46,717 nt of DNA from CAYNGH01 sp964396845 (GTDB lineage: Bacteria; Vulcanimicrobiota; JAJTBE01; CAYNGH01), in the NCBI GenBank assembly GCA_964396845.1, contig CAYNGH010000007.1, positions 1 through 46,717 of the forward strand, in the 5' to 3' direction. The notes under the pieces were generated by a model. It searched no databases, was not told the DNA's origin, and saw only the letters and a program-made list of their open reading frames with translations. How positions within the stretch are numbered: the first letter of the stretch is position 1; every line of letters starts with the position of its first letter. Positions 25,885 through 33,703 of this stretch are shown here, in pieces. The translations under genes and the position numbers were made by a program.

Positions 25885-26562
25885 CTAAAAAGTAAAATTC
25901 AGCTTGATGCCGATGACATTATAGTTCCTCCACACTTCTCCTTCATCCAGATCGATCTCCTGGGTCTGGGCCAGATAATAAAACTCTGCGCCACTGTTTT
26001 TTCCCAGGGGAAATTCGATTCCTGTGGAGAGTCGGTTGCGGGATATTTCAAAGCTATCCTGCCCATTGAGATAAATAAATATTTCATCGGCGACATATGG
26101 TTTGATGCGGTAGTTTTCCCCGATCCTCACCGGCAGGGCTACCCTCAGGCGATTCCTGTATCTCCACAGCCCCGCTTCAGCCGGCTTCATCCGGTATTCC
26201 ATCTTATGACGGTTTTCCAGGTCAAAACTGCCCACCGGGACATCCAGAACCGCCAGTCCATAGGGTCGGTGCTCTGTCTTCCAGCGATCATCAGAACGAT
26301 ACTCCACCAACCGGTAACCCAGGCCGGTTCTCAGGGTGCTGTTATGCCTGTGTCGGAAATGCAAATCACTGTGGGTATAATGCATGGCCCCTTTATGAAA
26401 ACGGATTGTTTTATCAAGGCGGATTTCGTTTTGTCTGTCAGGTTTGAATCTTGCAGTAGTTTCACTCCAGTATTCCCAGTGTCCCTGAGCATGAGCCGGC
26501 AACGGGGGGTAAAATAAAATCATTAACAGGACAACACATATAATACCTGCATAATTCCTCAT
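25885..26562 (-). CDS. DUF2490-type outer-membrane beta-barrel protein
   Basis: 225 residues, ATG with GGGGA 6 bases upstream. A clear signal peptide ends at PAHAQG (cleavage after about residue 25). The mature part alternates polar and aromatic residues in strands (HYTHSDLHFRHRHNSTLRTG, YRMKPAEAGLWRYRNRLRVA) and ends in NFTF, the terminal-Phe signal for barrel insertion. The pattern WEYWSETTARF and RNRL fits DUF2490. The function of the family is unknown. It supports a diderm envelope. Confidence 0.8.
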   Translation of the reverse strand: MRNYAGIICVVLLMILFYPPLPAHAQGHWEYWSETTARFKPDRQNEIRLDKTIRFHKGAMHYTHSDLHFRHRHNSTLRTGLGYRLVEYRSDDRWKTEHRPYGLAVLDVPVGSFDLENRHKMEYRMKPAEAGLWRYRNRLRVALPVRIGENYRIKPYVADEIFIYLNGQDSFEISRNRLSTGIEFPLGKNSGAEFYYLAQTQEIDLDEGEVWRNYNVIGIKLNFTF

Positions 26563-26682
26563 AAATTTTCCCCTTTAAAGGCTTACAGCAGCCAACAGTT
26601 GTGAACAAAAAATTTACCGGCCATATTCGACTTTACCCTGATGCTTTCCTGCGTGATAACATTATATATGTAATTACAGGGG

Positions 26683-27873
26683 ATGATTCTTTTGGAAATC
26701 AAATCCGGCATGCATTCATCTTCAGCCGGGCGACAATCACCCTCGGACAAAGAAAATGTCCATTCCCTCATCAAAACAAAACAAAGAGGGATCAGCACAA
26801 AGATTACAGATGATCTCGGTGAGCCGTGGCAGGCTGACGGCTTTTTACTTGGTGATGAGGGAAAAAAAGACATAGAAGCACGCCTTGATAAAGCTGAAAA
26901 AATAAAAGAAAAACTGCAAAATAAAGAAGAACTGCTGAACCTGGAAGGGCCTGATAGTTTTGACCAGCTCCAGGAAAGCATCGAACTTCTCCGGGATTTG
27001 AAGGAAAACCATGGAGAGTTAAATAAATTTGCAAAGAACCGCCGGGATCTCAAAATGCCCGGTATGCCCAAAAAAGAGTTAAAGACTCCCCCCGGCAAAC
27101 CGGCAGGGGACCTCAAGCCAGGAGTCGGCGAAAAGAACACTCCCTCATATAAAGGGGACAAATCACCGGCCTTCGGTGCTCCCATCGACAATAATGACCA
27201 GGTATCCAGCGGGCCTGTGGGCAGTCCTCCTTCGGAAAAAGAACCGGCTCCGGCAAATGAGCCTCCCCCAGAGCAACCCCCTCCCAAGGAAGAGATCAAT
27301 CAGGATTCCCGCAAGAGCGAAGCAGAAAGCCACAAGGAACAGATCAGAAGCCGGGAGGATCAGGAGGCCATCCAGAAAAAGGCTCAGCTGGAACAAACCC
27401 TCAGGGAAATTAAAACCATAGATACACGAATTGAAGTTATCCAGGGTGAAATAATTAACATGGAAAAAAACCTGGAAGAGCTGATATGGGAAAACCTCGA
27501 CAATCCCGATTTTGATCCGGAACCCCTGAGGCTGTTAATTGAACAGAAAAAAAACCAGCTGAGGCTTCTGGAACAGGAACGCATAAAAAAAATCCTGCAT
27601 ATGGAATCTCTGGATCAGTCCCATGGCGATATTCACCTGGATTCAAAACATATTGACGGCATGATTACCAGGGCCATTCTGGATAAGGACATGACCGGCC
27701 AGGATCAATACAAAGCCCGGATTCTGATAGAAAACAACCTGGAGCTGTTGGAAAAAAATCCACATGACTTATCTCGACTGGATACAGACTCGAACTTGTC
27801 CAATGTCGAAACATTAAAAGCTGTCAGGGATCTGAAAAATTTCCAGGAGCTTGTCAGAGAAAAGAAACATTAA
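26683..27873 (+). CDS. Charged coiled-coil protein of unknown function
   Basis: 396 residues; not recognised. Residues 60-115 are a Lys/Glu coiled coil (DIEARLDKAEKIKEKL, LQESIELLRDLKENHGELN). Residues 125-205 are Pro-rich and low complexity (SEKEPAPANEPPPEQPPP). A second coiled coil spans about 210-305 (EQTLREIKTIDTRIEVI, LLIEQKKNQLRLLEQERI). No signal peptide or membrane segment. The ATG at 26683 directly abuts its AGGGG, so the TTG at 26692 with a 9-base spacing may be the real start. In composition it resembles the charged heads of the proteins at 556 and 17753. It may be a cytoplasmic scaffold, but that is a guess. Confidence 0.6.
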   Translation: MILLEIKSGMHSSSAGRQSPSDKENVHSLIKTKQRGISTKITDDLGEPWQADGFLLGDEGKKDIEARLDKAEKIKEKLQNKEELLNLEGPDSFDQLQESIELLRDLKENHGELNKFAKNRRDLKMPGMPKKELKTPPGKPAGDLKPGVGEKNTPSYKGDKSPAFGAPIDNNDQVSSGPVGSPPSEKEPAPANEPPPEQPPPKEEINQDSRKSEAESHKEQIRSREDQEAIQKKAQLEQTLREIKTIDTRIEVIQGEIINMEKNLEELIWENLDNPDFDPEPLRLLIEQKKNQLRLLEQERIKKILHMESLDQSHGDIHLDSKHIDGMITRAILDKDMTGQDQYKARILIENNLELLEKNPHDLSRLDTDSNLSNVETLKAVRDLKNFQELVREKKH

Positions 27874-28234
27874 CCCCAATGCTTATCTTGTAGCAGGAGT
27901 TATTTAGAGCTGATCTTAAAAAGATGAGTGTTTTTAGCAAAACCAAGTATCATCGACAAAATATCTGACCACAAATATGATGAAACACAAGGTGATATTT
28001 GCAGTTCCACTTCGTATGTGATAAACTTTCATTATTCAATTTTTTAACCTCCTATGATTAATGCGGTTGACAAACACACATTAATATAACCAGGAGTTAC
28101 TCAAAGTAAAAGTGGATTGAAGTGTGTTTTGAGAAAACTCATATATCATCAGTAAAACATCCGAGATTATATAAACAGGAGAAAGGTGCATTCCCTATAA
28201 TATTTATTTGATCGCACATTGATAAAATATAAAT
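27874..28234. other. AT-rich intergenic stretch
   Basis: No open frame with a ribosome site on either strand. It contains AGGAG-like words (27895, 28091, 28172) with no following frame, and an isolated TTGACA at 28067 without a matching -10 box. A degraded gene or untranslated RNA cannot be excluded. Confidence 0.4.
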
Positions 28235-28258
28235 AAAAAAGCCCCCGAAGGGGCTTTT
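28235..28258 (-). terminator. Intrinsic terminator of the Met/Gly-rich gene
   Basis: On the minus strand AAAAGCCCC-TTCG-GGGGCTTTT forms a perfect stem with a stable UUCG tetraloop and is followed by a T-rich tract. It lies 21 bases after the stop of the 28280-29203 gene. The structure is nearly symmetric and could also stop plus-strand transcripts. Confidence 0.9.
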
Positions 28259-28279
28259 ATTGCTTTTGTCAACCAGGGA

Positions 28280-29203
28280 TTAGAACATTCCCTGCTGTCC
28301 GAACATCCCGGCGTATCTCATGGCTCCGCCAAATATTCCGTATATTGAGTTCTGCCACAGGGGATCTCCCCATATGCCAGCCATGGCTCCGCCCATCTGG
28401 CCCATGCCTCCCATTCCCATCTGGCCCATGCCAAAGGGATACATCTGGCCCATGCCCATTCCCATCTGCTGTCCGCCCATCATACCGACACCCATCTGGG
28501 GAATGTTCATGCCTGTGGTGGCACCCACACCGCCCTGATTCTTGTCGTACATTTTTGCGAACTGTTCCGGGTCGATTCCAAATTTTTCCTTGACAGTGTT
28601 AAGGGCATCCTTGAACTTCATGTCGCCGGTTCCCATCACTCCGTCGCCGTTGCCGTCAACCATGATGGTGTTTCCTGTGGCCTTGTTCACCAGGGCCTTG
28701 CGTCCGTCAACAGTCTTGATTTCAGCGTCGATTCCGTATCTCTCCTTGAGCTGGGCCTGCATCTGGTCGGCCTTGATGTTGTTCTTGTCCTGCAGGACTG
28801 AATGAACCGCCAGAAGCTCACCGGCAAACATCTTGTATTTGTTTTCCTTGCCCATGCCTGCGCCGGCAACCTCGATGGTATTGTCCATCTGGCCCATCAT
28901 GCCCATTCCGCCCATGCCCATCATGCCCATAGCCTGAGGGCCGGGCATAGCCATTCCGCCCATCATCATGGCACCCTGCATGCCCATCTGGCCCATACCC
29001 ATGGGGTTCATCATGCCCATCTGACCATACATCTGGGCCATCCCCGGCATACCACCCATGAATCCGGCAAATCCCATTCCGTAGGGCTGAGCATAAGACA
29101 TGCCCATCATTGCCATCATCTGGGGGTTGTACATTTGAGCCTGAACAGGACTGGCACCCACCTGCATGGAAGCCTGCATGGTATATGCCTGCTGCATCAT
29201 CAT
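28280..29203 (-). CDS. Met/Gly-rich protein with an EF-hand-like loop
   Basis: 307 residues; no family recognised. By my count 36 of the first 107 residues are Met, mostly as GMG, MGM and MGQM words, and the last 80 residues are again Met/Gly-rich. Between them a normal-looking domain (about 118-220) has helices (MFAGELLAVHSVLQ, ADQMQAQLKERYGIDA), then DGNGDGVMGTGD at 183-194. That fits the EF-hand loop D-x-N-x-D-G-x5-D, followed by MKFKDALNTVKEKFGI. No signal peptide or hydrophobic anchor. It is a stand-alone unit with its own good promoter and terminator. Possible roles are a metal (Cu or Ca) binding or phase-separating structural protein; both are speculation. Three consecutive ATGs mark the start, with no ribosome site directly upstream. 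Confidence 0.75.
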   Translation of the reverse strand: MMMQQAYTMQASMQVGASPVQAQMYNPQMMAMMGMSYAQPYGMGFAGFMGGMPGMAQMYGQMGMMNPMGMGQMGMQGAMMMGGMAMPGPQAMGMMGMGGMGMMGQMDNTIEVAGAGMGKENKYKMFAGELLAVHSVLQDKNNIKADQMQAQLKERYGIDAEIKTVDGRKALVNKATGNTIMVDGNGDGVMGTGDMKFKDALNTVKEKFGIDPEQFAKMYDKNQGGVGATTGMNIPQMGVGMMGGQQMGMGMGQMYPFGMGQMGMGGMGQMGGAMAGIWGDPLWQNSIYGIFGGAMRYAGMFGQQGMF

Positions 29204-29209
29204 TGGATT

Positions 29210-29230
29210 TTAACCGCTGATAAAACTCAT
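29210..29230 (-). CDS. Six-codon leader frame before the Met/Gly-rich gene
   Basis: The strong ribosome site GGAGAGGTG lies before an ATG at 29230 that opens a six-codon frame, MSFISG, ending in TAA (29212-29210). It is in frame with the main gene start nine codons downstream. The main start has no comparable site. Either a leader peptide couples translation, or the TAA is a mutation or read-through codon and the true protein begins at 29230. Confidence 0.4.
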   Translation of the reverse strand: MSFISG

Positions 29231-29270
29231 ATTAACACCTCTCCAAAAAATATTATTCTTTCTTGTTACT

Positions 29271-29300
29271 ATTATATCACGCAAATCCTTAAATGGTAAA
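29271..29300 (-). promoter_or_regulatory. Promoter of the Met/Gly-rich gene
   Basis: On the minus strand a perfect -10 TATAAT (29276-29271) is preceded at 18 bases by TTTACC (29300-29295), a four-of-six -35 match. It is followed by about 40 bases of leader with the ribosome site GGAGAGGTG. Confidence 0.6.
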
Positions 29301-29699
29301 GACTGTCAGCAAAAAAAATTTTTTTCTGGACAATCCGCAACTACTGCAACCACGGTAATCTCAGCAATAGTCAAGAGATTATTCCTTCCTTTTAATCCTT
29401 CTTAATAAACAATATAATAATTTTTATAATCAACATCAAAGTTTTATCCACACAACAGGTGGGTTGAATCATTTTATTGGAAAGCATATTTATCCGGCAC
29501 TTGATAATTCCCACCGGCATGGGATCTGTCAGCCAGAAAAAAATCAACCGTTCCATGTCCACAAAAATCCATCTGGCAAATAATGAATTAGTATTACCTC
29601 GATTATATCGTGTCTTCCGGAATTCTATATAAATAATCAAACAGCATTAGACACCATCAGGAAGATTTATCTATGTAATATATATTATAATGTTAATCA
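29301..29699. other. AT-rich intergenic stretch between sigH and the Met/Gly-rich gene
   Basis: A minus-strand open frame at 29392-29640 (82 codons) has poor composition and no ribosome site, so I do not call it. No repeats or RNA folds stand out. Confidence 0.45.
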
Positions 29700-29733
29700 A
29701 AAAAAGAGAAGCATGTAAATGCCTCTCTTTTTG
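29700..29733 (-). terminator. Intrinsic terminator of sigH
   Basis: On the minus strand AAAGAGAGGCAT and ATGCTTCTCTTT pair over 12 base pairs with one G-U, around a four-base loop, followed by a T run. It begins 17 bases after the sigH stop codon. Confidence 0.88.
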
Positions 29734-29749
29734 AATAAAGAACCTTGTT

Positions 29750-30394
29750 TTAAAAATCGTTTTTTTCACCCAGGGTTTTTTCGATTTTTCTTTTCACCCT
29801 CTGGAGTGCGTTGTCAATTGACTTGACGTGGCGCTTGAGCTCCTTTGCCATCTCCTGATAAGATTTTCCCTCCAGGTATGAGAGAAGAACCTTTGACTCA
29901 AGATCCGACAAATTCTCCTGGATCTTTTCTCTCAAGTCGTCGGACAGTTCGTGACTGATAAACACCTCTTCCGGGTCTGTGATTTTTGTGCCTGACAGGA
30001 TGTCCAGCATGGTCCTGTCAGAGTCTTCATCGTAAATTGGTTTGTTCAACGAAATGTATGAATTCAGCGGAATATGTTTCTGCCTTGTTGCTGTTTTGAT
30101 TGCTGTAATAATCTGGCGGGTAATGCACAGCTCAGCAAAGGCCCGGAATGATGACAGCTTGTCGGCCCGGAAGTCCCTGATGGATTTATACAACCCGATC
30201 ATGCCTTCCTGGATGATGTCTTCCCTGTCAGCCCCAACCAAAAAGTAGGATTTTGCCTTGACCCTGACAAAGTTCTTGTACTTGTTGATTAGATATTCAG
30301 TTGCCATTTCGTCGCCGTTTTTGGCTAACTTGACAATTTCTTCGTCCGATTCTTGTTGAAGGTTGGCCAGGTAGTTGTTGGTGAGTTTTAACAA
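29750..30394 (-). CDS. sigH: RNA polymerase sigma factor SigH (Spo0H type)
   Basis: 214 residues from a TTG at 30394 with GAGGG 7 bases upstream; the longer frame to 30472 would include the promoter. Region 2 reads ATEYLINKYKNFVRVKAKSY, ADREDIIQEGMIGLYKSIRD and FRAFAELCITRQIITAIKTA. Then come RQKHIPLNSY, DEDSDRTMLDILSG and the region 4 helix YQEMAKELKRHVKSIDNALQ. This matches Firmicutes SigH almost throughout. In Bacillus SigH drives early stationary-phase and sporulation genes; there is no sign here of sporulation genes. It lies downstream of rlmB, as in Firmicutes, and has its own promoter and terminator. Confidence 0.93.
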   Translation of the reverse strand: MLKLTNNYLANLQQESDEEIVKLAKNGDEMATEYLINKYKNFVRVKAKSYFLVGADREDIIQEGMIGLYKSIRDFRADKLSSFRAFAELCITRQIITAIKTATRQKHIPLNSYISLNKPIYDEDSDRTMLDILSGTKITDPEEVFISHELSDDLREKIQENLSDLESKVLLSYLEGKSYQEMAKELKRHVKSIDNALQRVKRKIEKTLGEKNDF

Positions 30395-30443
30395 GTTAAC
30401 GCCCTCTTTCTCAAGAAAGTTAACCCGCCACAAGTTCTTACCT

Positions 30444-30472
30444 ATTATACGAATGGAACCCCGGAGTGTCAA
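30444..30472 (-). promoter_or_regulatory. Perfect-consensus promoter of sigH
   Basis: On the minus strand TTGACA (30472-30467) and TATAAT (30449-30444) are separated by exactly 17 bases. Transcription would start about 45 bases before the TTG start codon. GTTAAC words at 30419-30424 and 30395-30400 fall in the leader, the second touching the start codon. This should be a strong housekeeping promoter. Confidence 0.88.
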
Positions 30473-30704
30473 GTTAATTTTACGGCTTGAGATTGATTCA
30501 ATTTATTATCCGACTTTAGTATTATTAATTAATATTTTGCCTGTGTCACGGGCAACAATTCGATTTAATTAAAACGAACCCCTGAAATTCAATTTTTATT
30601 CATTCCGGCAACAGATACCCCTTATACAGCTTCCCAAGGCTCAGCCATCAGAAACTCCCAAGGGCATATTGTTTGATATCTGCGCCGTTTTAAAGAATGA
30701 AATA

Positions 30705-30796
30705 CCACATGGTCAGGGGCAGATACCCGCTTATGGATAATGTGATTTTTTTTACCTCCAAGATTTTTCAATATCCATAATTAATTGACCATGTGG
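30705..30796. repeat. Nested inverted-repeat element between rlmB and sigH
   Basis: CCACATGGTCA (30705-30715) is the exact complement of TGACCATGTGG (30786-30796). Inside it TTATGGATA (30731-30739) is the exact complement of TATCCATAA (30772-30780). The two stems nest concentrically. The word CAGATACCC at 30720-30728 also occurs at 30612-30620. The whole 30473-30940 stretch has no gene. It could be a small structured RNA, a long-range hairpin or a remnant of a miniature transposable element. Confidence 0.6.
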
Positions 30797-30892
30797 CGTT
30801 TCTGTTTTTTTAATATATAAAATCTGTGGGACACAACCCCCATGAACACAACAAACACAGAAATAAAACACAACAGATGGCAGATGAATATG

Positions 30893-30908
30893 TTAACGAT
30901 TTGTTAAC
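30893..30908. promoter_or_regulatory. Second TTAAC-palindrome, candidate operator
   Basis: TTAACGATTTGTTAAC matches the palindrome at 25265-25280 at 14 of 16 positions. It lies 32 bases beyond the rlmB stop codon, upstream of sigH. Confidence 0.3.
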
Positions 30909-30940
30909 CAGCCGAGATGAACTTCAATTATTGAATATAT

Positions 30941-31705
30941 TTACCTGTGTTCTCGAATCTTAAAAAGTAGAATTGCTCCCGCCACACTGACATTTAACGA
31001 CGAAATCTCCCCTGAAAGAGGAATTTTTACCAGATCATCACACATCTTTTTTACCCGGCTCCCGAGGCCACTGTCTTCGCCACCCAGAATCAGGGCCACA
31101 GGGCCTGAAAAATCATATTTAAATATTGAATTTTTAGCCTCGGAACAAGCGCCGATTGTTGAAATTCCCTTATCCTTGAGTTTTTCTATTGTGTCGGCAA
31201 TATTGGTAACCATGGCCACGGGCATGTATGAATCCGCCCCCGCGGAGGTCTTGCTGACGGTGGGGGAAAGCCGGGCGCTACGGTGACGGGGAATGACCAC
31301 CCCATGGACTCCCGCTCCCAGGGCAGTGCGGATAAGAGAGCCCAAGTTGTGGGGATCCTGCACCTGGTTCAGAATCAGGATGAAGGGATCTTCCCCTTTT
31401 TTCTCTGCCTGCACAAAAATATCTTCAAGGGTGTCATATTTACGATGTGACAAACGGGCAACAATGCCCTGGTGATTTGCCCCGCCACATATCCGATCAA
31501 GGGTGGAATTATCCGCAAGAGTAAAAGGAACCCCGCATCGGGCTGTGGCTTTCTTTATTTTTTTCTGGAAATCAACAGCAATGCCTTTTCTGAGGATCAC
31601 CTTATCCAGGGGGCGTCCAGAATTAAGGGCTTCTTGAACCGGATGACGGCCATATATTATGTTTTCCTCATTCTGGCGGATGTTTTCTTTTTTGGATTCT
31701 TTCAT
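30941..31705 (-). CDS. rlmB: TrmH-family 23S rRNA 2'-O-methyltransferase (RlmB-like)
   Basis: 254 residues from the ATG at 31705, overlapping the end of the sirtuin gene by 38 bases. N-terminal substrate-binding domain (YGRHPVQEAL, GGANHQGIVAR), then the SPOUT knot: LNQVQDPHNLGSLIRTA, VHGVVIPRHRSA, ALILGGEDSGLG, IPLSGEISSLNVSVAGAILL. It would methylate a ribose in 23S rRNA. rlmB followed by sigH is the Firmicutes arrangement, though yacP is missing here and 546 bases separate the genes. Confidence 0.92.
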   Translation of the reverse strand: MKESKKENIRQNEENIIYGRHPVQEALNSGRPLDKVILRKGIAVDFQKKIKKATARCGVPFTLADNSTLDRICGGANHQGIVARLSHRKYDTLEDIFVQAEKKGEDPFILILNQVQDPHNLGSLIRTALGAGVHGVVIPRHRSARLSPTVSKTSAGADSYMPVAMVTNIADTIEKLKDKGISTIGACSEAKNSIFKYDFSGPVALILGGEDSGLGSRVKKMCDDLVKIPLSGEISSLNVSVAGAILLFKIREHR

Positions 31706-32426
31706 ATTCGTCTGCAATCTCCGGCATTGCTTCTCCTGCGGGGATATTGATGGACAGATTGACCAGGGCTGATATGGGGGTTGGATCCGGATTAATCTCC
31801 ACCACCATGGCTCCTTCACTGCGGGCATAAAGGGGCAGGGATGCCGCGGGCTGAACCATGGCAGAAGTGCCTGCTACAATGAAAAGATCACAGTTGATGG
31901 CAGCTTCCATGGCACTTCTGATGACTCCGGAATCCAGGGTTTCCCCGAACCATACCACATGGGGGCGAAGCAGTGCCCCGCAGTTCCCGCAACGGGGCAG
32001 GGGCTCCTCCTGAAGCAGAAAATCAGTTATCAGGCCTTCTTTCATACATCTGGCCTTGAAAATATTGCCATGAAGCTCCAGGATCTTTCTGCTTCCAGCC
32101 TGCTGATGAAGGTTGTCAACATTCTGGGTTATGAGAGTAAAATCATCAAATAGTTTTTCCAGCCGGGCTATGGCATGGTGAGCATTATTGGGACGGCATT
32201 TCCGGATCATCTTCTGGCGGTGGCCATACCATTCCCACACAAAGGCGGGATTTCTTTCGAAGGCTTCGGGAGTGGCCATATCCTCGGGACGATGATTTTT
32301 CCACCAGCCGTCCTTTCCCCGGAAGGTGGGAATGTTGCTTTCCGCGGAAACCCCGGCCCCTGTCAGCACTGCAATTTTCATCCCTGCCCGCATGAATCCA
32401 GCAGTTTGTCTGATAAGGGAATTCAT
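31668..32426 (-). CDS. Sir2-family NAD-dependent protein deacylase
   Basis: 252 residues. NAD-binding TGAGVSAESNIPTFRG, TQNVDNLHQQAG, catalytic His119 in LELHGN and GTSAMVQPAASLP are present. WYGHR (Y67, R70) matches the Tyr-x-x-Arg pair of class III sirtuins such as CobB and SIRT5, so removal of succinyl or other acidic acyl groups is possible. Zinc ligands appear incomplete: C127, C146 and C149 are present, but the second position of the first pair is Glu130. The start overlaps the ruvC stop (ATGA), so the two are probably co-translated. Confidence 0.92.
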   Translation of the reverse strand: MNSLIRQTAGFMRAGMKIAVLTGAGVSAESNIPTFRGKDGWWKNHRPEDMATPEAFERNPAFVWEWYGHRQKMIRKCRPNNAHHAIARLEKLFDDFTLITQNVDNLHQQAGSRKILELHGNIFKARCMKEGLITDFLLQEEPLPRCGNCGALLRPHVVWFGETLDSGVIRSAMEAAINCDLFIVAGTSAMVQPAASLPLYARSEGAMVVEINPDPTPISALVNLSINIPAGEAMPEIADEYERIQKRKHPPE

Positions 32427-32917
32427 GGCACCACCCCGATCAAATCAAGATCCCTAAGACAGGAATGGGTCAGGGCAATGGCCAGAGCATCGGAAGCGTC
32501 AATGGGCCGGGGAGGTTTTTCCATGTTCAATTCCATCTGAACCACTTCCCGCACCTGATTTTTTGTGGCTCTTCCATACCCCGTGAGGCATTCTTTCACC
32601 TGAAGAGGTGTGTATTCATAAAGGGGAAGCTGATTCATCCCCACGGTCAGAAGGACAACACCCCGGGATTCTCCTACAGCCAGGGCAGTTTTGGTGTTGC
32701 GGTTGAAAAACAACTGCTCCACTGCCACCATATCGGGATGATACTCCTGAATAATCTCATTCAGTCGCTGAAATATGGAAAACAGGCGGATCTCTTTTTT
32801 TTGATCATCTCCAGTGCGGATGGCTCCGAAGGCGATGCATTCCGATGTGCCATTATGAAACTGAATCACTCCGTATCCAGTCACAGCAATACCGGGATCA
32901 ATCCCCAGGATAATCAT
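32423..32917 (-). CDS. ruvC: Holliday junction endonuclease RuvC
   Basis: 164 residues. The acidic catalytic residues are D7 (GIDPGIAVTGYG), E67 (AVEQLFF), D140 and D143 (PIDASDALAIALTH). RuvC cuts Holliday junctions with RuvAB; ruvA and ruvB are not here. It starts directly after the yebC stop with GAGGAAGAGGG upstream. The yebC-ruvC order is common in bacteria. Confidence 0.96.
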   Translation of the reverse strand: MIILGIDPGIAVTGYGVIQFHNGTSECIAFGAIRTGDDQKKEIRLFSIFQRLNEIIQEYHPDMVAVEQLFFNRNTKTALAVGESRGVVLLTVGMNQLPLYEYTPLQVKECLTGYGRATKNQVREVVQMELNMEKPPRPIDASDALAIALTHSCLRDLDLIGVVP

Positions 32918-33673
32918 CTAACCCTCTTCCTCCAGCTCTGCCATCACCGAGTCGGGGATATCAAAATTGGCATACACATCCTGAACGTCGTCATTGTCTT
33001 CCAGGGCTTCCAGAAGTTTCAGGGTTTGCCGGGCCTGATCCTTGTCGAGGGTGACCTGGTTTTTTGCTATCATGGTAAGCTCTGCTGATTCCACCGGGTA
33101 TTTTTTTTCTTCCAGGGCTTTTCTCACATCCAGGTAAGCCGAGGGGTCAGTGATTATCTCAAAATATTCATCCTCGACGATCATATCTTCGGCACCGGCT
33201 TCAAGGGCAGTTTCCATCAGATCCACCTCGGAAACCTCATGAGATTTGACCTGAATCACACCTTTCTTGTCAAACATCCAAGACACACAGCCGGCTTCTC
33301 CCAGGGATCCCCCCGCCTTGGAAAATGCGCTTCGCACTTCCGGCACAGTCCGGTTGCGGTTGTCGGTGGCGGCGTGGACCAGCACTGCTACACCGTGGGG
33401 GCCATAGCCCTCATAAACCGCTTCCTCGAAGCTTTCTCCTTCCACATTGCCCGCGGCCCGGTCAATGGCACGCTGAATGTTGGCGTTGGGCATGTTGACC
33501 TGTTTGCCCTTGGCTATCACCGTTGCCAGACGGTAGTTGATATCAGGATCCGCTCCTCCCTCCCGAACCGCCAGCATTATTTCCTTGGATATTTTGGTAA
33601 AAACCTTCCCCCGGCGGGCATCCATCTTTTCTTTTTTTACCCTTATATTATGCCATTTTGAGTGACCAGACAT
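32918..33673 (-). CDS. yebC: YebC/TACO1-family protein
   Basis: 251 residues. The start MSGHSKWHNIRVKKEK and the motif AVYEGYGPHGVAVLVHAATD are diagnostic. The family has been described as transcriptional regulators and, more recently, as translation factors that help ribosomes through difficult (for example proline-rich) sequences. That is of interest here because several proteins in this window carry long Pro stretches. AGGAGG lies 4 bases before the ATG. Confidence 0.96.
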   Translation of the reverse strand: MSGHSKWHNIRVKKEKMDARRGKVFTKISKEIMLAVREGGADPDINYRLATVIAKGKQVNMPNANIQRAIDRAAGNVEGESFEEAVYEGYGPHGVAVLVHAATDNRNRTVPEVRSAFSKAGGSLGEAGCVSWMFDKKGVIQVKSHEVSEVDLMETALEAGAEDMIVEDEYFEIITDPSAYLDVRKALEEKKYPVESAELTMIAKNQVTLDKDQARQTLKLLEALEDNDDVQDVYANFDIPDSVMAELEEEG

Positions 33674-33703
33674 GCAGCCTCCTGATGGTTGTTTAAGCTT
33701 TTA

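Noticed and set aside
26583..27299. 238-codon minus-strand frame rich in Ser and Gly
   Set aside because: It is the antisense of the coiled-coil gene at 26683-27873; its composition is what the reverse of Lys/Glu/Pro codons gives.
29392..29640. 82-codon minus-strand frame in the sigH/Met-rich gap
   Set aside because: No ribosome site and an AT-driven Ile/Lys composition.
30395..30472. Longer sigH start at 30472
   Set aside because: That stretch is the perfect -35/-10 promoter and the transcript leader.
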